DNA of 64,000 nucleotides from Microcystis panniformis FACHB-1757 (lineage in GTDB: Bacteria > Cyanobacteriota > Cyanobacteriia > Cyanobacteriales > Microcystaceae): positions 4,650,001 to 4,714,000 of the forward strand of contig NZ_CP011339.1 in assembly GCF_001264245.1 (NCBI RefSeq), in the 5' to 3' direction. The notes beneath the pieces are model-generated. The model did not search any database and was not told the origin of the DNA. It was given only the letters and a program-made list of their open reading frames with translations. Within the stretch, counting starts at the first letter, position 1; each line of letters begins with the position of its first letter. Below are positions 35,820 to 46,394 of this stretch, piece by piece. A program made the translations under genes and the position numbers.

Positions 35820-35984
35820 CATTAATTTAACTTCATTATAACATATAATTAATTTGCAAGAGTTCTTTTTTTCCACTTCAATCTAAGAATTGAGAAAAAA
35901 GCAAAACCTTATATTATACCATAAAAAAATTATGCAAGAGGTCTATTGTACTGTAAAAGGATAATGCCTGGTTTTTGAAGGTTC

Positions 35985-36045
35985 CAATTTTAACAGGTCA
36001 AAAGCCTTATTTTAAAAGGGTTTTACTATTATTCAGCAAACCCTA
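35985..36045. mobile_element. MITE remnant, GGGTTTGC family
   Basis: The minus-strand sequence from 36045 (TAGGGTTTGCTGAATAAT, then AAAACCCTTTTAAAAT) matches the left part of the MITE at 25038. The other end is not clear. Its TAG forms the stop codon of the glycosyltransferase gene at 36043. Confidence 0.65.
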
Positions 36046-37230
36046 ATTAGGATAAACTCGCCCTTTCCAACCTCCCCCTTGGCCGCGCCAATAACGCAGG
36101 GCAGAATCAACGGTCATTAAACTATAAAAGAGGGCAATTAGGGGTAAAGTTAAAGCCCGCAGGGGGGATAATTTATATAGTCTTAAAGTTGGGCTATAGG
36201 AAAGGGCGATTAGTAATAAGGTGATGGTGCTAATTATGATAATTGATGTTTGTTTTAATACCAGTCCCCAGATTAAGCCCAAGGGAGCGGCTAAATAGGT
36301 TAAAAACATCCCGAAAATTGTCCCGATTAACCAAAGTGTTGAGTAATTTAGTTGTGTGAAGGCGGTGCGGGCTACCATATTCCAAATGCTGGCTAAATCG
36401 GGATAGGGACGGAGACTATAGGTGGTTTCTGTTAATCCTAACCAGATAGATTTCTCGGTATTTTCGGAGTGATTTTGCAGATATTTTTTAACCGCAATCG
36501 CTAAAGAACAATCATCAATTAAAGCTTGTTTAAGAATATCAATACTGCCAATTTTTTCTAGAATATCTCGGCGAATTAAAATGCAACCCCCAGCGGCGGC
36601 AGCTATCGGGGAATTAGGGTTATTAACTAGGGGAAAAGGATAGAGTTTCTCGAAGAAAAAAACAAAGGCAGGAATGAGAAATTTTTCCCAAAAACTGTCA
36701 CAGCGTAGCAACACCATCAGGGAAACTAAAGCTTGTTTTTCTTGTACTGCTTTAGTAACTAATTGGGTTAAATTATCCGGTGGGTGGGCAATATCAGCAT
36801 CGGTGAACAGAAAATAATCGGGTGCAAATTTCTCGGTAGCCTCTGTTATTCCCTGTTTCATTGCCCATAATTTACCCGTCCATCCTATCTCTAAAGGTTG
36901 TCCAGAAATAATAGTTATCTGTTCAGATTTATGAGATTTATCGGCAATTTTTTGGGCAACTTTCCCCGTGTCATCACTGCTTTGATCGTCAATTAAAATA
37001 ATCGAAAATTCGCCTTGATAATCTTGGTTAAAGAGGGAAGTTAAACTGATAGGTAAAACGTCGGCTTCGTTTCGTGCGGGGATAATTGCCGAGACTTTTG
37101 GATAATTTGTTAAGGGATAAGTGACAGGATTAATTTTTTGGTTAGATAGCCAAAATTGTCCCCTAGCTAAGATTAAATATAACCAAATTATCAGCGATAG
37201 GGAAGTAACTAATAATAAGAAAAATGTCAT
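36043..37230 (-). CDS. HpnB-like family 2 glycosyltransferase
   Basis: A 395-aa membrane-anchored GT2 enzyme. An N-terminal helix (about 3-22) is followed by the GT-A domain: VSAIIPARNEADVLP, IILIDDQSSDDT, the DxD-like FTDADIAHPPDN and a QxxRW-region equivalent (SLRPYPDLASIW). Three C-terminal helices (about 300-375) follow. The order and wording match hopene-associated glycosyltransferase HpnB, linked to hopanoid biosynthesis, but no other hopanoid gene is nearby. The stop codon is supplied by a MITE end, so a few residues may have been lost or changed. Confidence 0.75.
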   Translation of the reverse strand: MTFFLLLVTSLSLIIWLYLILARGQFWLSNQKINPVTYPLTNYPKVSAIIPARNEADVLPISLTSLFNQDYQGEFSIILIDDQSSDDTGKVAQKIADKSHKSEQITIISGQPLEIGWTGKLWAMKQGITEATEKFAPDYFLFTDADIAHPPDNLTQLVTKAVQEKQALVSLMVLLRCDSFWEKFLIPAFVFFFEKLYPFPLVNNPNSPIAAAAGGCILIRRDILEKIGSIDILKQALIDDCSLAIAVKKYLQNHSENTEKSIWLGLTETTYSLRPYPDLASIWNMVARTAFTQLNYSTLWLIGTIFGMFLTYLAAPLGLIWGLVLKQTSIIIISTITLLLIALSYSPTLRLYKLSPLRALTLPLIALFYSLMTVDSALRYWRGQGGGWKGRVYPN

Positions 37231-37279
37231 AAGCTGGTGGTCTTTCGATGAGGGAACAGTGAACAGGTTAAAAAGAGTA

Positions 37280-37461
37280 AGTAGGTAGGCGTTAAAAGTT
37301 GTCAGACACCCCCCTTATCAAGGGGGGCAGGGGGGATCCCCCCGCCTATCGGCACCCCCCTTATTAAGGGGGATCCCCCCGCCTATCGGCACCCCCCTTA
37401 TCAAGGGGGCGGGGGGGATCGAACCTAAAATCCATTTTTAATTTAATTATAATCAGCTACT
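37280..37461. mobile_element. MITE, AGTAG family
   Basis: 182 bp from AGTAGGTAGG to CAGCTACT with TA on both sides (37278-37279 and 37462-37463). The body contains three CACCCCCCTTAT-type units and two GATCCCCCCGCCTATCGG spacers. It lies in the promoter region of the FAD oxidoreductase gene. Confidence 0.8.
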
Positions 37462-37565
37462 TATCAAATTTAGATGGACAACAGCTTAACCGGTTTGGGG
37501 TTTAACAGAGGGCAATTTAGGATAAAATAGAAGCAACTTAGCAAGATTAGGCGAGGGCGTAAATC

Positions 37566-38789
37566 ATGGATTATGATGTCGTAATTATTGGGGGCGGACC
37601 AGCGGGAGGTCACTGTGGTAGATTATTAAGTGAAAAAGGTTATCGTGTTCTTTTGGTGGAACAACATTCTAGTTGGCAAGATAATAATTTTTCTAGTGCC
37701 GCTTCTCCTCTAGAAATTTTAGAACAATTCAATCTCCCCGAAACCGTAGTGGCTAGGTTTTGGAAAAATATCGAAATCATCTCTACCAGCATACATCATT
37801 TTTGGTCATCACCGCAACCTTTAGGGGTAGTTTTTGATTTTGCCAAGTTGCGAGAGTTTTTAGCCGCAGAAGTGCTGCGTTTGGGGGGAGAAGTTCGTTT
37901 AGGTTGTCGTTATCTGAAATATCAACAGAGGGAGGATCAGCTAACTGTTTTCTTGAAATCAAAAGGCGAGAAAATCGAGACAGTTACTACTCGTTTATTG
38001 GTTGATGCCACGGGATATGCTAGAGCAGTTATGTATAAACACAGACGAGAAAAACCTGATTTTCTAAAAGCAGTGGGCATTGAATATTTAATTACTGTGC
38101 CAGAAGTAGATTATCAAAAATATCAAGATAATTTAGTGTTTTTTCTCGGTCATAAATGGAGTCCTAAAGGTTATGGCTGGATTTTTCCTATGGATAATCA
38201 GCAATTAAAAATAGGAGCGGCTTGGTTAGAGGGAGAACATCCTTATATTTCTGAAGTTAAGCCTTTAAAAAGTTATATTACACAAATTATTCAAACCTAC
38301 ATGAATCTCTCTAAATATGATATAATCGACATTCATGGGTCTATTTTAGAATATTCGCTCAATCTGCAAGATATTTATTATCAAGAACCGAATATTATAG
38401 CGATTGGTGATGCTGTTTCTACGGTTAACTTTTTAGGAGGGGAAGGTATTCGCTATGCTATGAAAGGAGCCGAAATTGCTTGTCAATACATGGAGGAATA
38501 TTTACAGGGAAAATCGAGTAGTTTTGCCCCTTATCAACAGAGGATGCAAGAATATTTTCAACCAAAATGGAATTTATCCGATCGCCTCAGTCGCAAAGTT
38601 TATTTAGAATATAGTGATGTGCGTATAGATCAAGGAGTATCCTATCTCAAGTATCTTTCCACTCAGGATATAATCGACATTTTATTTTACTACAAATTTG
38701 AAAAATACACAAAAGGGTTAGGAGGATTTCTGCTGGGGAAATTACGTCAATGGTGGCACCGAATTTTCCCTAGTCAAAAACCTGAGTAA
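37566..38789 (+). CDS. FAD-dependent oxidoreductase, geranylgeranyl-reductase-like
   Basis: A 407-aa flavoprotein. The Rossmann FAD motif GGGPAGGHCGRLL (residues 9-21) and LLVEQ begin it. DATGYARAV (about 148) and the late IAIGDAVSTVNFLGGEGIRYAMKGAEIA region complete FAD binding. The overall pattern resembles geranylgeranyl reductase or lycopene-cyclase-like enzymes acting on isoprenoids, but the substrate is unknown. It is followed 30 bp later by an SLH-domain lipoprotein on the same strand. Confidence 0.8.
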   Translation: MDYDVVIIGGGPAGGHCGRLLSEKGYRVLLVEQHSSWQDNNFSSAASPLEILEQFNLPETVVARFWKNIEIISTSIHHFWSSPQPLGVVFDFAKLREFLAAEVLRLGGEVRLGCRYLKYQQREDQLTVFLKSKGEKIETVTTRLLVDATGYARAVMYKHRREKPDFLKAVGIEYLITVPEVDYQKYQDNLVFFLGHKWSPKGYGWIFPMDNQQLKIGAAWLEGEHPYISEVKPLKSYITQIIQTYMNLSKYDIIDIHGSILEYSLNLQDIYYQEPNIIAIGDAVSTVNFLGGEGIRYAMKGAEIACQYMEEYLQGKSSSFAPYQQRMQEYFQPKWNLSDRLSRKVYLEYSDVRIDQGVSYLKYLSTQDIIDILFYYKFEKYTKGLGGFLLGKLRQWWHRIFPSQKPE

Positions 38790-38819
38790 ATAGGCTAGGA
38801 TAAAGCTAAGGAAACAATA

Positions 38820-40022
38820 TTGGTAAAGACCGTGAGTAAGTTTATTCGCTACAGTACAATGATCACCCTGCTGGGTATTTTAGGAGCCTGTAGTGGCAAT
38901 CCTGCCCTAGAAAATCGTCTGGCTGCCGATCCTAATCTACAAACAAATCCCATACCAGAAAACTCTCCTAATAACCAGCAATTACCCGCAAATTTTCCCG
39001 CAGAAATTCCTCGATATAGTCAATCAGAATTATTATCCGTGCAGACAAATCCTGATAATACTGGTGGGCAAACTCGTTGGCAATCCAACGATCCCAGCAA
39101 TGCGATCGAGGCTTTTTATCAACAGGAATTAGTTAATAATAATTGGGAAATTATCACTCCCTTTTCTGGGGAGGGAGTTAATAGCACCTTGACAGCCCGT
39201 CGAGATAATTTAGAATTAACTATCACCATAACTGCCACTTCTCCCAATACCGAATATAGCCTCGATTATCGTCCAACGGGAACCCCGATTGCTTCCCCTA
39301 GTCCCTCCCCTATTTCTTCCCCCTTACCCAATCTTAATCCCACCAGTTTTAACGATATCGAATCCTTACCTAATCCCTTAAAAAGCCACATTCAAGACTT
39401 AGCTAGATTAGGAGTATTAACAGGTAATAACAATCAGTTTAACCCTAATAATACAATAACGCGCAGAGAATTTGCTCGCTGGTTGTTACAGGCTAATAAT
39501 GCCATTTATGCTAATGTAGCGGGTAAACAAATCCGTTTAGCTACTCCCAATAGTTCCCCAGCTTTTAGTGATGTTAAAAATAACGATCCCGATTATATTT
39601 ATATTCAAGGATTAGCGGAAGCGGGGTTAATTCCCTCTCCCTTAACGGGAGATAGTAGCGCCCTTTTATTCCGTCCCAATGCTCCTTTAACCCGGGAAGA
39701 TTTAATCGCTTGGAAAGTGCCATTAGATATTAGAAAAGCTTTACCGAGCGCCAATCTTGATACGATTAAAAATACTTGGGGTTTTCAGGATACTAATAAA
39801 ATTAACCCGCAGCTGGTGCGCGCTCTTTATGCCGATTTTCAAAATGCTGAACAAGCTAATATTCGGCGAGTTTTTGGTTTTACTACCCTATTTCAGCCAA
39901 AAAGACCAGTAACTCGCGCTGAAGCTGCCGCTACTTTATGGTATTTTGGTTTTCAGGGTGATGGTGTTTCCGCTGCCGATGCTGTGCAGGGTCAAGATAC
40001 GCAACAGAGTGGGGTTAACTGA
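38820..40022 (+). CDS. SLH-domain lipoprotein
   Basis: A 400-aa protein. The TTG at 38820 is chosen because AAGGAA stands about 6 bases before it; a GTG at 38832 is possible. A lipobox (LLGILGACSG) ends near Cys28. Residues about 45-165 form an Asn/Pro-rich and beta domain, followed by a Pro/Ser linker (SPSPSPISSPLP). Then come SLH-like repeats (IQDLARLGVLTGNNNQFNP, NNTITRREFARWL; YIQGLAEAGLIPS, APLTREDLIAWK). It is probably anchored in a membrane, with SLH modules binding peptidoglycan-linked polymer. Confidence 0.82.
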   Translation: MVKTVSKFIRYSTMITLLGILGACSGNPALENRLAADPNLQTNPIPENSPNNQQLPANFPAEIPRYSQSELLSVQTNPDNTGGQTRWQSNDPSNAIEAFYQQELVNNNWEIITPFSGEGVNSTLTARRDNLELTITITATSPNTEYSLDYRPTGTPIASPSPSPISSPLPNLNPTSFNDIESLPNPLKSHIQDLARLGVLTGNNNQFNPNNTITRREFARWLLQANNAIYANVAGKQIRLATPNSSPAFSDVKNNDPDYIYIQGLAEAGLIPSPLTGDSSALLFRPNAPLTREDLIAWKVPLDIRKALPSANLDTIKNTWGFQDTNKINPQLVRALYADFQNAEQANIRRVFGFTTLFQPKRPVTRAEAAATLWYFGFQGDGVSAADAVQGQDTQQSGVN

Positions 40023-40205
40023 AATTTGTCCACAAAAACTAAGGGTGTGTCAGGAAAATACAGGCACTATTTTTGACATTTCTTCATATCTATTCAGAAA
40101 AATTAACAGAGGATTCTTGACCCTGCAGCTAGGGGAATATTTTATGCTCAAGATATAACTCTGCTGCAGGGGATTTTCTTGCTGACTTCCGCTGCTATTA
40201 ACATT

Positions 40206-42425
40206 ATGACCCATCAAACTCTCAAACTCGCCGGGATGAGTTGCGCTGGTTGTGCTGATTCGATCGAACGGATCATTAAATCTATCCCCGGAGTGATTCG
40301 ATGTCAAGTTAATTTTGGCATGGAACAGGTGGATGTGGACTATGATCCCAAGCGTACCGATCTTAACACTATTCAAGCAAAAGTTAGGGATGCCGGTTTC
40401 CAAGCGACACCGATAACGGAAATTAATCTCGAATCCAGGCCAGAAAAAGAACTTCTCACTAAACTATCGATCGCTATTGTTATTAGTATTATACTTTTTA
40501 TCGGTTCTTTACCGATGATGACGGGTTTATCTCTATCTTTTATCCCCCATTGGTTACACGATCCTTTACTACAATTAACTCTCGCTACTCCCGTCCAATT
40601 TTGGTGTGGTCAAAGTTTTTATAAAAATGCTTGGAAAGCCTTTAAAAATCGCACTGCCACCATGGACACTTTAGTAGTTTTGGGAACCAGTGCCGCCTAT
40701 TTTTATTCCCTGTTTTTAACCTTCGGGAGCGATTTTATCGAAAAACAGGGGTTTAATTCCCATGTCTATTACGAAGCATCAGCTATCGTCATTACTCTGA
40801 TTTTACTCGGTCGTTTCCTCGAAAAACGTGCCAGAAAAGAAACGGCCGCCGCTATTAAACAATTAATGGGATTACAGGCAAAAACTGCTAGGGTAATTAG
40901 GGAAGAACAGACGCTAGATATACCAATAGAAGAGGTGAAAGTAGGAGATATAATTTTAGTGCGTCCGGGGGAAAAAATTCCCGTCGATGGCATAATTATC
41001 CAAGGCAGTTCTAGCATTGATGAATCGATGGTGACGGGGGAAAGTTTACCCGTGCGAAAAACCGTCAATCAACAGGTAATCGGTGCGACAATTAATAAAA
41101 CCGGTAGCCTACAAATGCAAGCGTTACGGGTGGGAAAAGATACGGTTTTAGCTCAGATTGTCCGATTAGTGCAAACCGCGCAAGCATCAAAAGCACCTAT
41201 ACAAAGATTAGTCGATCGAGTGACCGCTTATTTTGTGCCGGTGGTGATGATTATTGCGGTAATAACTTTCTTATTTTGGATTCTCCGCACGGGTAATCTC
41301 ACCCTCGCTTTGATTACAATGGTGGAAGTCTTAATTATCGCCTGTCCCTGTGCGCTAGGATTAGCTACACCCACCTCGATTATGGTGGGAACAGGACAGG
41401 GAGCAAAACAGGGAATTTTAATTAAAAATGCCGAAAGTTTAGAATTAGCCCAGGGCATTACTACTATTGTTCTAGATAAAACCGGAACTCTCACCCAGGG
41501 TAAACCAACGGTGACGGACTTCTTGACTCGCGAGGGGGTGGGGGATGGACGGGAATTATCGCTGCTGCAGTTAGTCGTATCGGTGGAGAATCATTCTGAA
41601 CACCCGTTAGGAGAAGCAATAGTTAAATATGGGCGGTTAAACGCCATTAAAACCCTAGAAGTAACCGAATTTGACTCAATAACTGGGTCAGGAGTGCAGG
41701 GAAAAGTCGGGTCGGATTTAGTGCAAATCGGTACACAACAATGGTTAGAAAGTCAAGGGATCGAAACAAAAGTTCTTAAAAAAGTCGCCCACGATTGGGA
41801 ATGGCAGAAAAAAACCGTGGCTTGGATAGCGGTTAACGGGCATTTAGAGGGGTTGATTGCCATTTCCGACGTTTTAAAACCTTTTTCTTCTTCAGTGGTC
41901 GCCAAGCTCAAAAAAATCGGCTTAGAGGTGATGATGATGACGGGGGACAACCTCGAAACCGCAGAAGCGATCGCCAGCGAGTTGGGTATCCGGCGCTTTT
42001 TTGCCGCACTCCGTCCCCAAGAAAAAGCCGAAAAAATCGAATATTTGCAGAAAAAAGGGAAAATAGTCGCCATGGTTGGAGATGGCATCAATGATGCGAT
42101 CGCATTGGCGCAAGCGGACTTAGGTATTGCCATTGGCACGGGAACCGATGTAGCGATCGCTGCTAGTGATATAACCTTAATTTCGGGAGATTTACAGGGA
42201 ATTGTGACCGCTATTGAGTTAAGTCGGGCAACAATGGCAAATATCAAAGAAAATCTCTTTTTTGCTTTTATTTATAACCTAATTGCCATTCCCATCGCTG
42301 CCGGAATCCTCTATCCTTTTCTGCTCAATCCGATTATTGCCGGTGCTGCCATGGCTTTAAGTTCCCTTTCCGTGGTGACAAATGCTTTACGATTGCGTCG
42401 AGTTCATCCCAGGGTGGGGGGATAA
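40206..42425 (+). CDS. Copper-transporting P1B-type ATPase (PacS/CtaA-like)
   Basis: A 739-aa heavy-metal pump from the ATG at 40206, chosen because [16 protein letters not shown] is the standard start. An N-terminal metal-binding domain has GMSCAGC (Cys13, Cys16). Eight membrane helices include the IACPCALG metal site. The phosphorylation loop [12 protein letters not shown]-binding [11 protein letters not shown] and hinge [20 protein letters not shown] are all intact. Copper(I) specificity is indicated by CPC plus CxxC. In cyanobacteria PacS loads thylakoid and CtaA plasma-membrane copper; which one this is cannot be decided here. Confidence 0.95.
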   Translation: MTHQTLKLAGMSCAGCADSIERIIKSIPGVIRCQVNFGMEQVDVDYDPKRTDLNTIQAKVRDAGFQATPITEINLESRPEKELLTKLSIAIVISIILFIGSLPMMTGLSLSFIPHWLHDPLLQLTLATPVQFWCGQSFYKNAWKAFKNRTATMDTLVVLGTSAAYFYSLFLTFGSDFIEKQGFNSHVYYEASAIVITLILLGRFLEKRARKETAAAIKQLMGLQAKTARVIREEQTLDIPIEEVKVGDIILVRPGEKIPVDGIIIQGSSSIDESMVTGESLPVRKTVNQQVIGATINKTGSLQMQALRVGKDTVLAQIVRLVQTAQASKAPIQRLVDRVTAYFVPVVMIIAVITFLFWILRTGNLTLALITMVEVLIIACPCALGLATPTSIMVGTGQGAKQGILIKNAESLELAQGITTIVLDKTGTLTQGKPTVTDFLTREGVGDGRELSLLQLVVSVENHSEHPLGEAIVKYGRLNAIKTLEVTEFDSITGSGVQGKVGSDLVQIGTQQWLESQGIETKVLKKVAHDWEWQKKTVAWIAVNGHLEGLIAISDVLKPFSSSVVAKLKKIGLEVMMMTGDNLETAEAIASELGIRRFFAALRPQEKAEKIEYLQKKGKIVAMVGDGINDAIALAQADLGIAIGTGTDVAIAASDITLISGDLQGIVTAIELSRATMANIKENLFFAFIYNLIAIPIAAGILYPFLLNPIIAGAAMALSSLSVVTNALRLRRVHPRVGG

Positions 42426-42515
42426 TTTTCGTTAACAATTCTTAAGGAAAAACCAGAAAAATTAGCTGTACGGGGGATGATACCGTAGAAAAGGCAATAG
42501 AATAATCACCGTGAT

Positions 42516-43565
42516 ATGACTGACTCCCCTGAAATACCTTATTTATTACGCGCTGCCAAAGGAGAAATCTTACCCCGTCCTCCCGTGTGGATGATGAGAC
42601 AAGCAGGACGTTATATGCAGATTTATCGAGAATTGCGGGATAAATACCCCAGTTTTCGGGAAAGATCGGAAAATGCCGATTTAGCGATCGAAATCTCCCT
42701 GCAACCTTGGCGTGCTTTTCAACCGGATGGGGTGATCATGTTCTCCGATATCCTCACTCCCTTGGCGGGAATCGGTATTCCCTTTGATATTATCGAAAGT
42801 AAGGGGCCGATTATCGATTCTCCCATTCGTACTCAAGCGCAGGTGGACCAACTTAATCCCCTCGATCCCGATCAGTCTTTACCTTTTATCAAAACGATTT
42901 TAAAAACCCTGCGTCAAGAGGTGGGAAATAAATCCACTGTCCTCGGTTTTGTCGGAGCGCCTTGGACTTTAGCAGCCTATGCAGTGGAAGGGAAAGGTTC
43001 TAAAAGTTATTCTGTGATTAAAGGGATGGCTTTTTCGGAACCCTCGGTACTGCACCAATTTTTAGATAAATTAGCGGATATGATCGCCACCTATGTCCGT
43101 TATCAAATTGATTGTGGGGCGCAAGTGGTACAAATGTTCGACTCTTGGGCGGGTCAATTAACTCCCCAAGATTACGATGTTTTTGCCTTACCCTATCAAC
43201 AAAAAGTAGTTCGTTTGGTGAAAGAAACCCATCCCGATACACCCTTAATTCTCTACATTAGTGGCAGCGCCGGCGTTTTGGAAAGAATGGCTAAATCGGG
43301 GGTTGATATTATTAGCGTCGATTGGACTGTCGATATGGCGGAAGCGAGACAGCGTTTAGGTAAAGCGATGATGGTTCAAGGTAATATCGATCCGGGGGTT
43401 TTATTCGGTTCCCAGTCCTTTATTCGCGAGCGGATTATTGATACTATTCGTAAAGCGGGTAATCAAGGTCATATTCTTAATTTAGGTCATGGTGTTTTGG
43501 TGGGAACTCCTGAAGATAACGTGCGTTTCTTCTTTGAAACTGCTAAAGGATTTAGTTATCAATAA
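42516..43565 (+). CDS. hemE: Uroporphyrinogen decarboxylase
   Basis: A 349-aa HemE, full length. It decarboxylates uroporphyrinogen III to coproporphyrinogen III, the branch to haem and chlorophyll. The signature RQAGRYM (residues 28-34), [30 protein letters not shown] and [15 protein letters not shown] are present. It is likely monocistronic; an A/T-rich upstream gap of about 90 bp separates it from the copper ATPase. Confidence 0.97.
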   Translation: MTDSPEIPYLLRAAKGEILPRPPVWMMRQAGRYMQIYRELRDKYPSFRERSENADLAIEISLQPWRAFQPDGVIMFSDILTPLAGIGIPFDIIESKGPIIDSPIRTQAQVDQLNPLDPDQSLPFIKTILKTLRQEVGNKSTVLGFVGAPWTLAAYAVEGKGSKSYSVIKGMAFSEPSVLHQFLDKLADMIATYVRYQIDCGAQVVQMFDSWAGQLTPQDYDVFALPYQQKVVRLVKETHPDTPLILYISGSAGVLERMAKSGVDIISVDWTVDMAEARQRLGKAMMVQGNIDPGVLFGSQSFIRERIIDTIRKAGNQGHILNLGHGVLVGTPEDNVRFFFETAKGFSYQ

Positions 43566-43584
43566 AGTTACTCAGGGAACAGGG

Positions 43585-43665
43585 GGTGGGGAAATGGGGA
43601 AATGGGGAAATGGGGGGATTCAACTAATACCCTAAAACCCTAAAACCCCAAAACACAACACCCTT
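43585..43665. repeat. GGGGAAAT tandem repeat with CCCTAAAA tail
   Basis: Three to four GGGGAAAT units followed by ATTCAACTAATACCCTAAAA and CCCTAAAACCCC. It is the reverse complement, in part, of 30886-30930, showing a dispersed family. Confidence 0.75.
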
Positions 43666-43719
43666 TTTGACTTTTTACTTTCAAACTGTCCCCTAAATTC
43701 TGCCAGATCAATTAAAATA

Positions 43720-44667
43720 ATGAAAAAAATATTTCTAACGGGTGTGAGTGGCTGTATTGGGCATTATATCGCTGAGATTTTACTGGAAAATCCCGACTAT
43801 GAATTATATTTTTTAGTGCGTAATCCAGAGAAGTTAAAATTTGCTTACCAAGGGCGATCAAATGTTCATATACTTTTAGGAGATATGGAAAATATTGGGG
43901 TATATGCGGAGCTTTTAAAAACAATGAATATAGCGGTTTTAATCGCTACCAGTTGGGGAGGAGAGGAGGAAAGTTATCAGATTAATGTGGTAAAAACCCT
44001 AGAATTAATTAGTTATTTAGATGCTCAAATCTGCGAGAAAGTCCTCTACTTTTCTACCGCCAGCATTCTCAATCAAAATAATCAACCTTTGCCCGAAGCT
44101 GGGGAGATAGGAACTAATTATATCCGCACTAAATATATTTGTTATAGTAAATTTACTGACCTAGAAATCGCCGATAAAATTATCACTTTGTACCCCACTT
44201 TTGTCTTAGGTGGTGACGAAAATAAACCCTATTCTCATATCTATGGGGGTTTACCGGATGTGTTGAAATATATCGGTTTAGTGCGTTGGTTTCAAGCTGA
44301 TGGCAGTTTTCATTTTATCCATGCCAAAGATATAGCTCAAGTGGTGAATTATTTAATCGAAAATACCGCACCAGAAAGCAAAATTGTTCTAGGCAATCAA
44401 CGCACAACAGCTAACCAAGCAGTGGAGGAAATCTGCGCTTATTTAAACAAAAAAATCTATTTTCGGATTCCTTTATCTTTAACCATTGCTAACTTTTTTA
44501 TCAAAGTTTTTAACTTGCAGATGGAAGCATGGGACCGTTTTGCGATGAATTATCGCCACTTCACCCACATTAAAACCTATACTCCTGCTGATTTTGGTTT
44601 AAAAAACTATTGTTCCACCCTCGATGATGTTTTAACCTTGCGAGGAATTCCCCGAAAAAAACCCTAA
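43720..44667 (+). CDS. NAD-dependent epimerase/dehydratase-family (SDR) protein
   Basis: A 315-aa extended-SDR protein. The nucleotide-binding motif GVSGCIGHYIAEIL (Gly8, Gly11, Gly14) opens the Rossmann fold, and FLVRN follows. A YICYSKF-type segment may stand in for the usual YxxxK site (YSKFTD; Tyr then Lys only two residues later), so classical catalysis is uncertain. TLYPTFVLGG and FHFIHAKDIAQVV are common to nucleotide-sugar or lipid-modifying members. Substrate unknown. A MITE begins 1 bp after the stop. Confidence 0.8.
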   Translation: MKKIFLTGVSGCIGHYIAEILLENPDYELYFLVRNPEKLKFAYQGRSNVHILLGDMENIGVYAELLKTMNIAVLIATSWGGEEESYQINVVKTLELISYLDAQICEKVLYFSTASILNQNNQPLPEAGEIGTNYIRTKYICYSKFTDLEIADKIITLYPTFVLGGDENKPYSHIYGGLPDVLKYIGLVRWFQADGSFHFIHAKDIAQVVNYLIENTAPESKIVLGNQRTTANQAVEEICAYLNKKIYFRIPLSLTIANFFIKVFNLQMEAWDRFAMNYRHFTHIKTYTPADFGLKNYCSTLDDVLTLRGIPRKKP

Positions 44668-44668
44668 G

Positions 44669-44880
44669 TAGGGTTTGCGGCAAAAAGCTTTTCCTGGGAG
44701 CAGGGTGTGGGGTGTGGGGTGTGGGGTTTTACCGATTTTGAGGTAGTCAGTTACCTAATTTTCAGGGAAAAAGTCCAGGAATTTTCCCCCCGATCCCCGC
44801 AATGGCTGGCACTTTTTGAGGGGAAAAAAGTCTAAAAGTCTTAGCCAACAAGGTTTTTAGATTTATTCAGCAAACTCTAA
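44669..44880. mobile_element. MITE, GGGTTTGC family, after the SDR gene
   Basis: Left end TAGGGTTTGCGGCAAAAAG at 44669 and right end TTTATTCAGCAAACTCTA at 44863-44880, about 212 bp. The body holds GGGTGTGGGGTGTGGGGT. The gap 44881-45280 beyond it contains no gene that I can see. It has a degenerate TGATAACTGATCACTGATAA heptamer run at about 45202 shortly before aroC. Confidence 0.72.
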
Positions 44881-45280
44881 TTAATTCTGTCTGGATACTA
44901 TTTTCCTTTATTCGTAGCAGGCATTTTACTCTCTTGGGTTTGGTGGGTAAAATGTATTCTAAAATACATTCCTGCTGGCGAGCAAATGGAACGAACCACA
45001 AAGACACAAAGGACACAAAGATTGATCGGTCTTATATAACTTAAACTTATCACACAAAGAATAAGAGAGCCGGCATTTTACTCCCCTCTCCCTTTGGTTG
45101 TGGGGGTAAGGGAAATTAACCATCTCTGCGATTACTTTTGAAAAATGGCATCAGTGACAAGAAAACGGCAATTTTCTACTTAAGACTGTCCACTAAAAAC
45201 TCACATCTGATAACTGATCACTGATAACTGATAACCGCTCAGGTACAATAAAACCTTGAGGCTTAATAGATATTGAGATT

Positions 45281-46381
45281 ATGGGTAACACTTTCGGACG
45301 ACTATTTCGGGTTTCCACTTTTGGAGAATCTCACGGGGGTGGGGTAGGAGTGGTTATCGATGGTTGTCCTCCGCGCTTAGAAATTTCCGAAGAGGAGATT
45401 CAAATCGATTTAGACCGTCGCAAACCGGGACAAAGCAGAATCGTGACCCCGCGTCGGGAAAATGACCTTTGTGAGATAATTTCGGGCGTTTTTGAAGGCA
45501 AAACCCTCGGTACACCGATCGCTATTTTAGTGCGGAATCAGGATGCTCGTTCGCAAGATTACAACGAAATGGCCGAGAAATTCCGACCTTCCCATGCGGA
45601 TGCCACCTACGAAGCAAAATACGGCATTCGCAACTGGAAAGGAGGAGGCAGATCTTCGGCCCGGGAAACCATCGGCCGGGTGGCCGCAGGAGCGATCGCT
45701 AAAAAAATCCTTAAATCTGTCTATAATGTCGAGATTATCGGTTATGTGAAGCGAATTAAAGATATTGAGGCAATCATCGACCCCAACACCGTCACCCTCG
45801 ACGAGGTGGAAAGTAATATAGTGCGTTGTCCCAACGGGGAAACGGCCGCCCAAATGATCGCCCTGATCGACCAAATTCGCCTGAATAAAGACTCGATCGG
45901 CGGTGTGGTGGAATGTGTAGCCAGAAATGTGCCGAAAGGTCTAGGAGAACCCGTTTTTGATAAGCTAGAAGCCGATTTAGCTAAGGGGATGATGTCCTTA
46001 CCCGCGAGTAAGGGATTTGAAATCGGATCGGGATTCGCGGGAACCTTCTTAACCGGCAGCGAACACAATGACGAGTATTTTATCGATGATAACGGGGAAA
46101 TTCGCACCACGAGCAATCGTTCGGGAGGCATCCAAGGAGGAATCAGTAACGGTGAAAATATTATTATCCGCACCGCTTTTAAACCCACCGCGACTATCGG
46201 TAAAGAACAAAAAACCGTGACGCGCACCGGGGAAGAAACCACCCTAGCAGCCAAAGGAAGACACGATCCTTGTGTTTTACCCCGGGCCGTCCCGATGGTG
46301 GAAGCGATGATGGCTTTGGTATTATGCGATCATCTGCTCCGTTTTCAGGGACAATGTACGATTAGCGATCGCTTTTTCTAA
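45281..46381 (+). CDS. aroC: Chorismate synthase
   Basis: A 366-aa AroC, the last step of the shikimate pathway (5-enolpyruvylshikimate-3-phosphate to chorismate; needs reduced FMN). The three signature regions are visible: [18 protein letters not shown] (residues about 15-32), [17 protein letters not shown] (about 123-139) and [21 protein letters not shown] (near 327). Length is normal. The glycosyltransferase gene follows 13 bp later and may share its transcript. Confidence 0.97.
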   Translation: MGNTFGRLFRVSTFGESHGGGVGVVIDGCPPRLEISEEEIQIDLDRRKPGQSRIVTPRRENDLCEIISGVFEGKTLGTPIAILVRNQDARSQDYNEMAEKFRPSHADATYEAKYGIRNWKGGGRSSARETIGRVAAGAIAKKILKSVYNVEIIGYVKRIKDIEAIIDPNTVTLDEVESNIVRCPNGETAAQMIALIDQIRLNKDSIGGVVECVARNVPKGLGEPVFDKLEADLAKGMMSLPASKGFEIGSGFAGTFLTGSEHNDEYFIDDNGEIRTTSNRSGGIQGGISNGENIIIRTAFKPTATIGKEQKTVTRTGEETTLAAKGRHDPCVLPRAVPMVEAMMALVLCDHLLRFQGQCTISDRFF

Positions 46382-46394
46382 ACCTTTATCTGCG

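Noticed and set aside
44881..45280. Possible RNA gene between the SDR gene and aroC
   Set aside because: No tRNA-like fold, terminator or promoter pair could be supported there.
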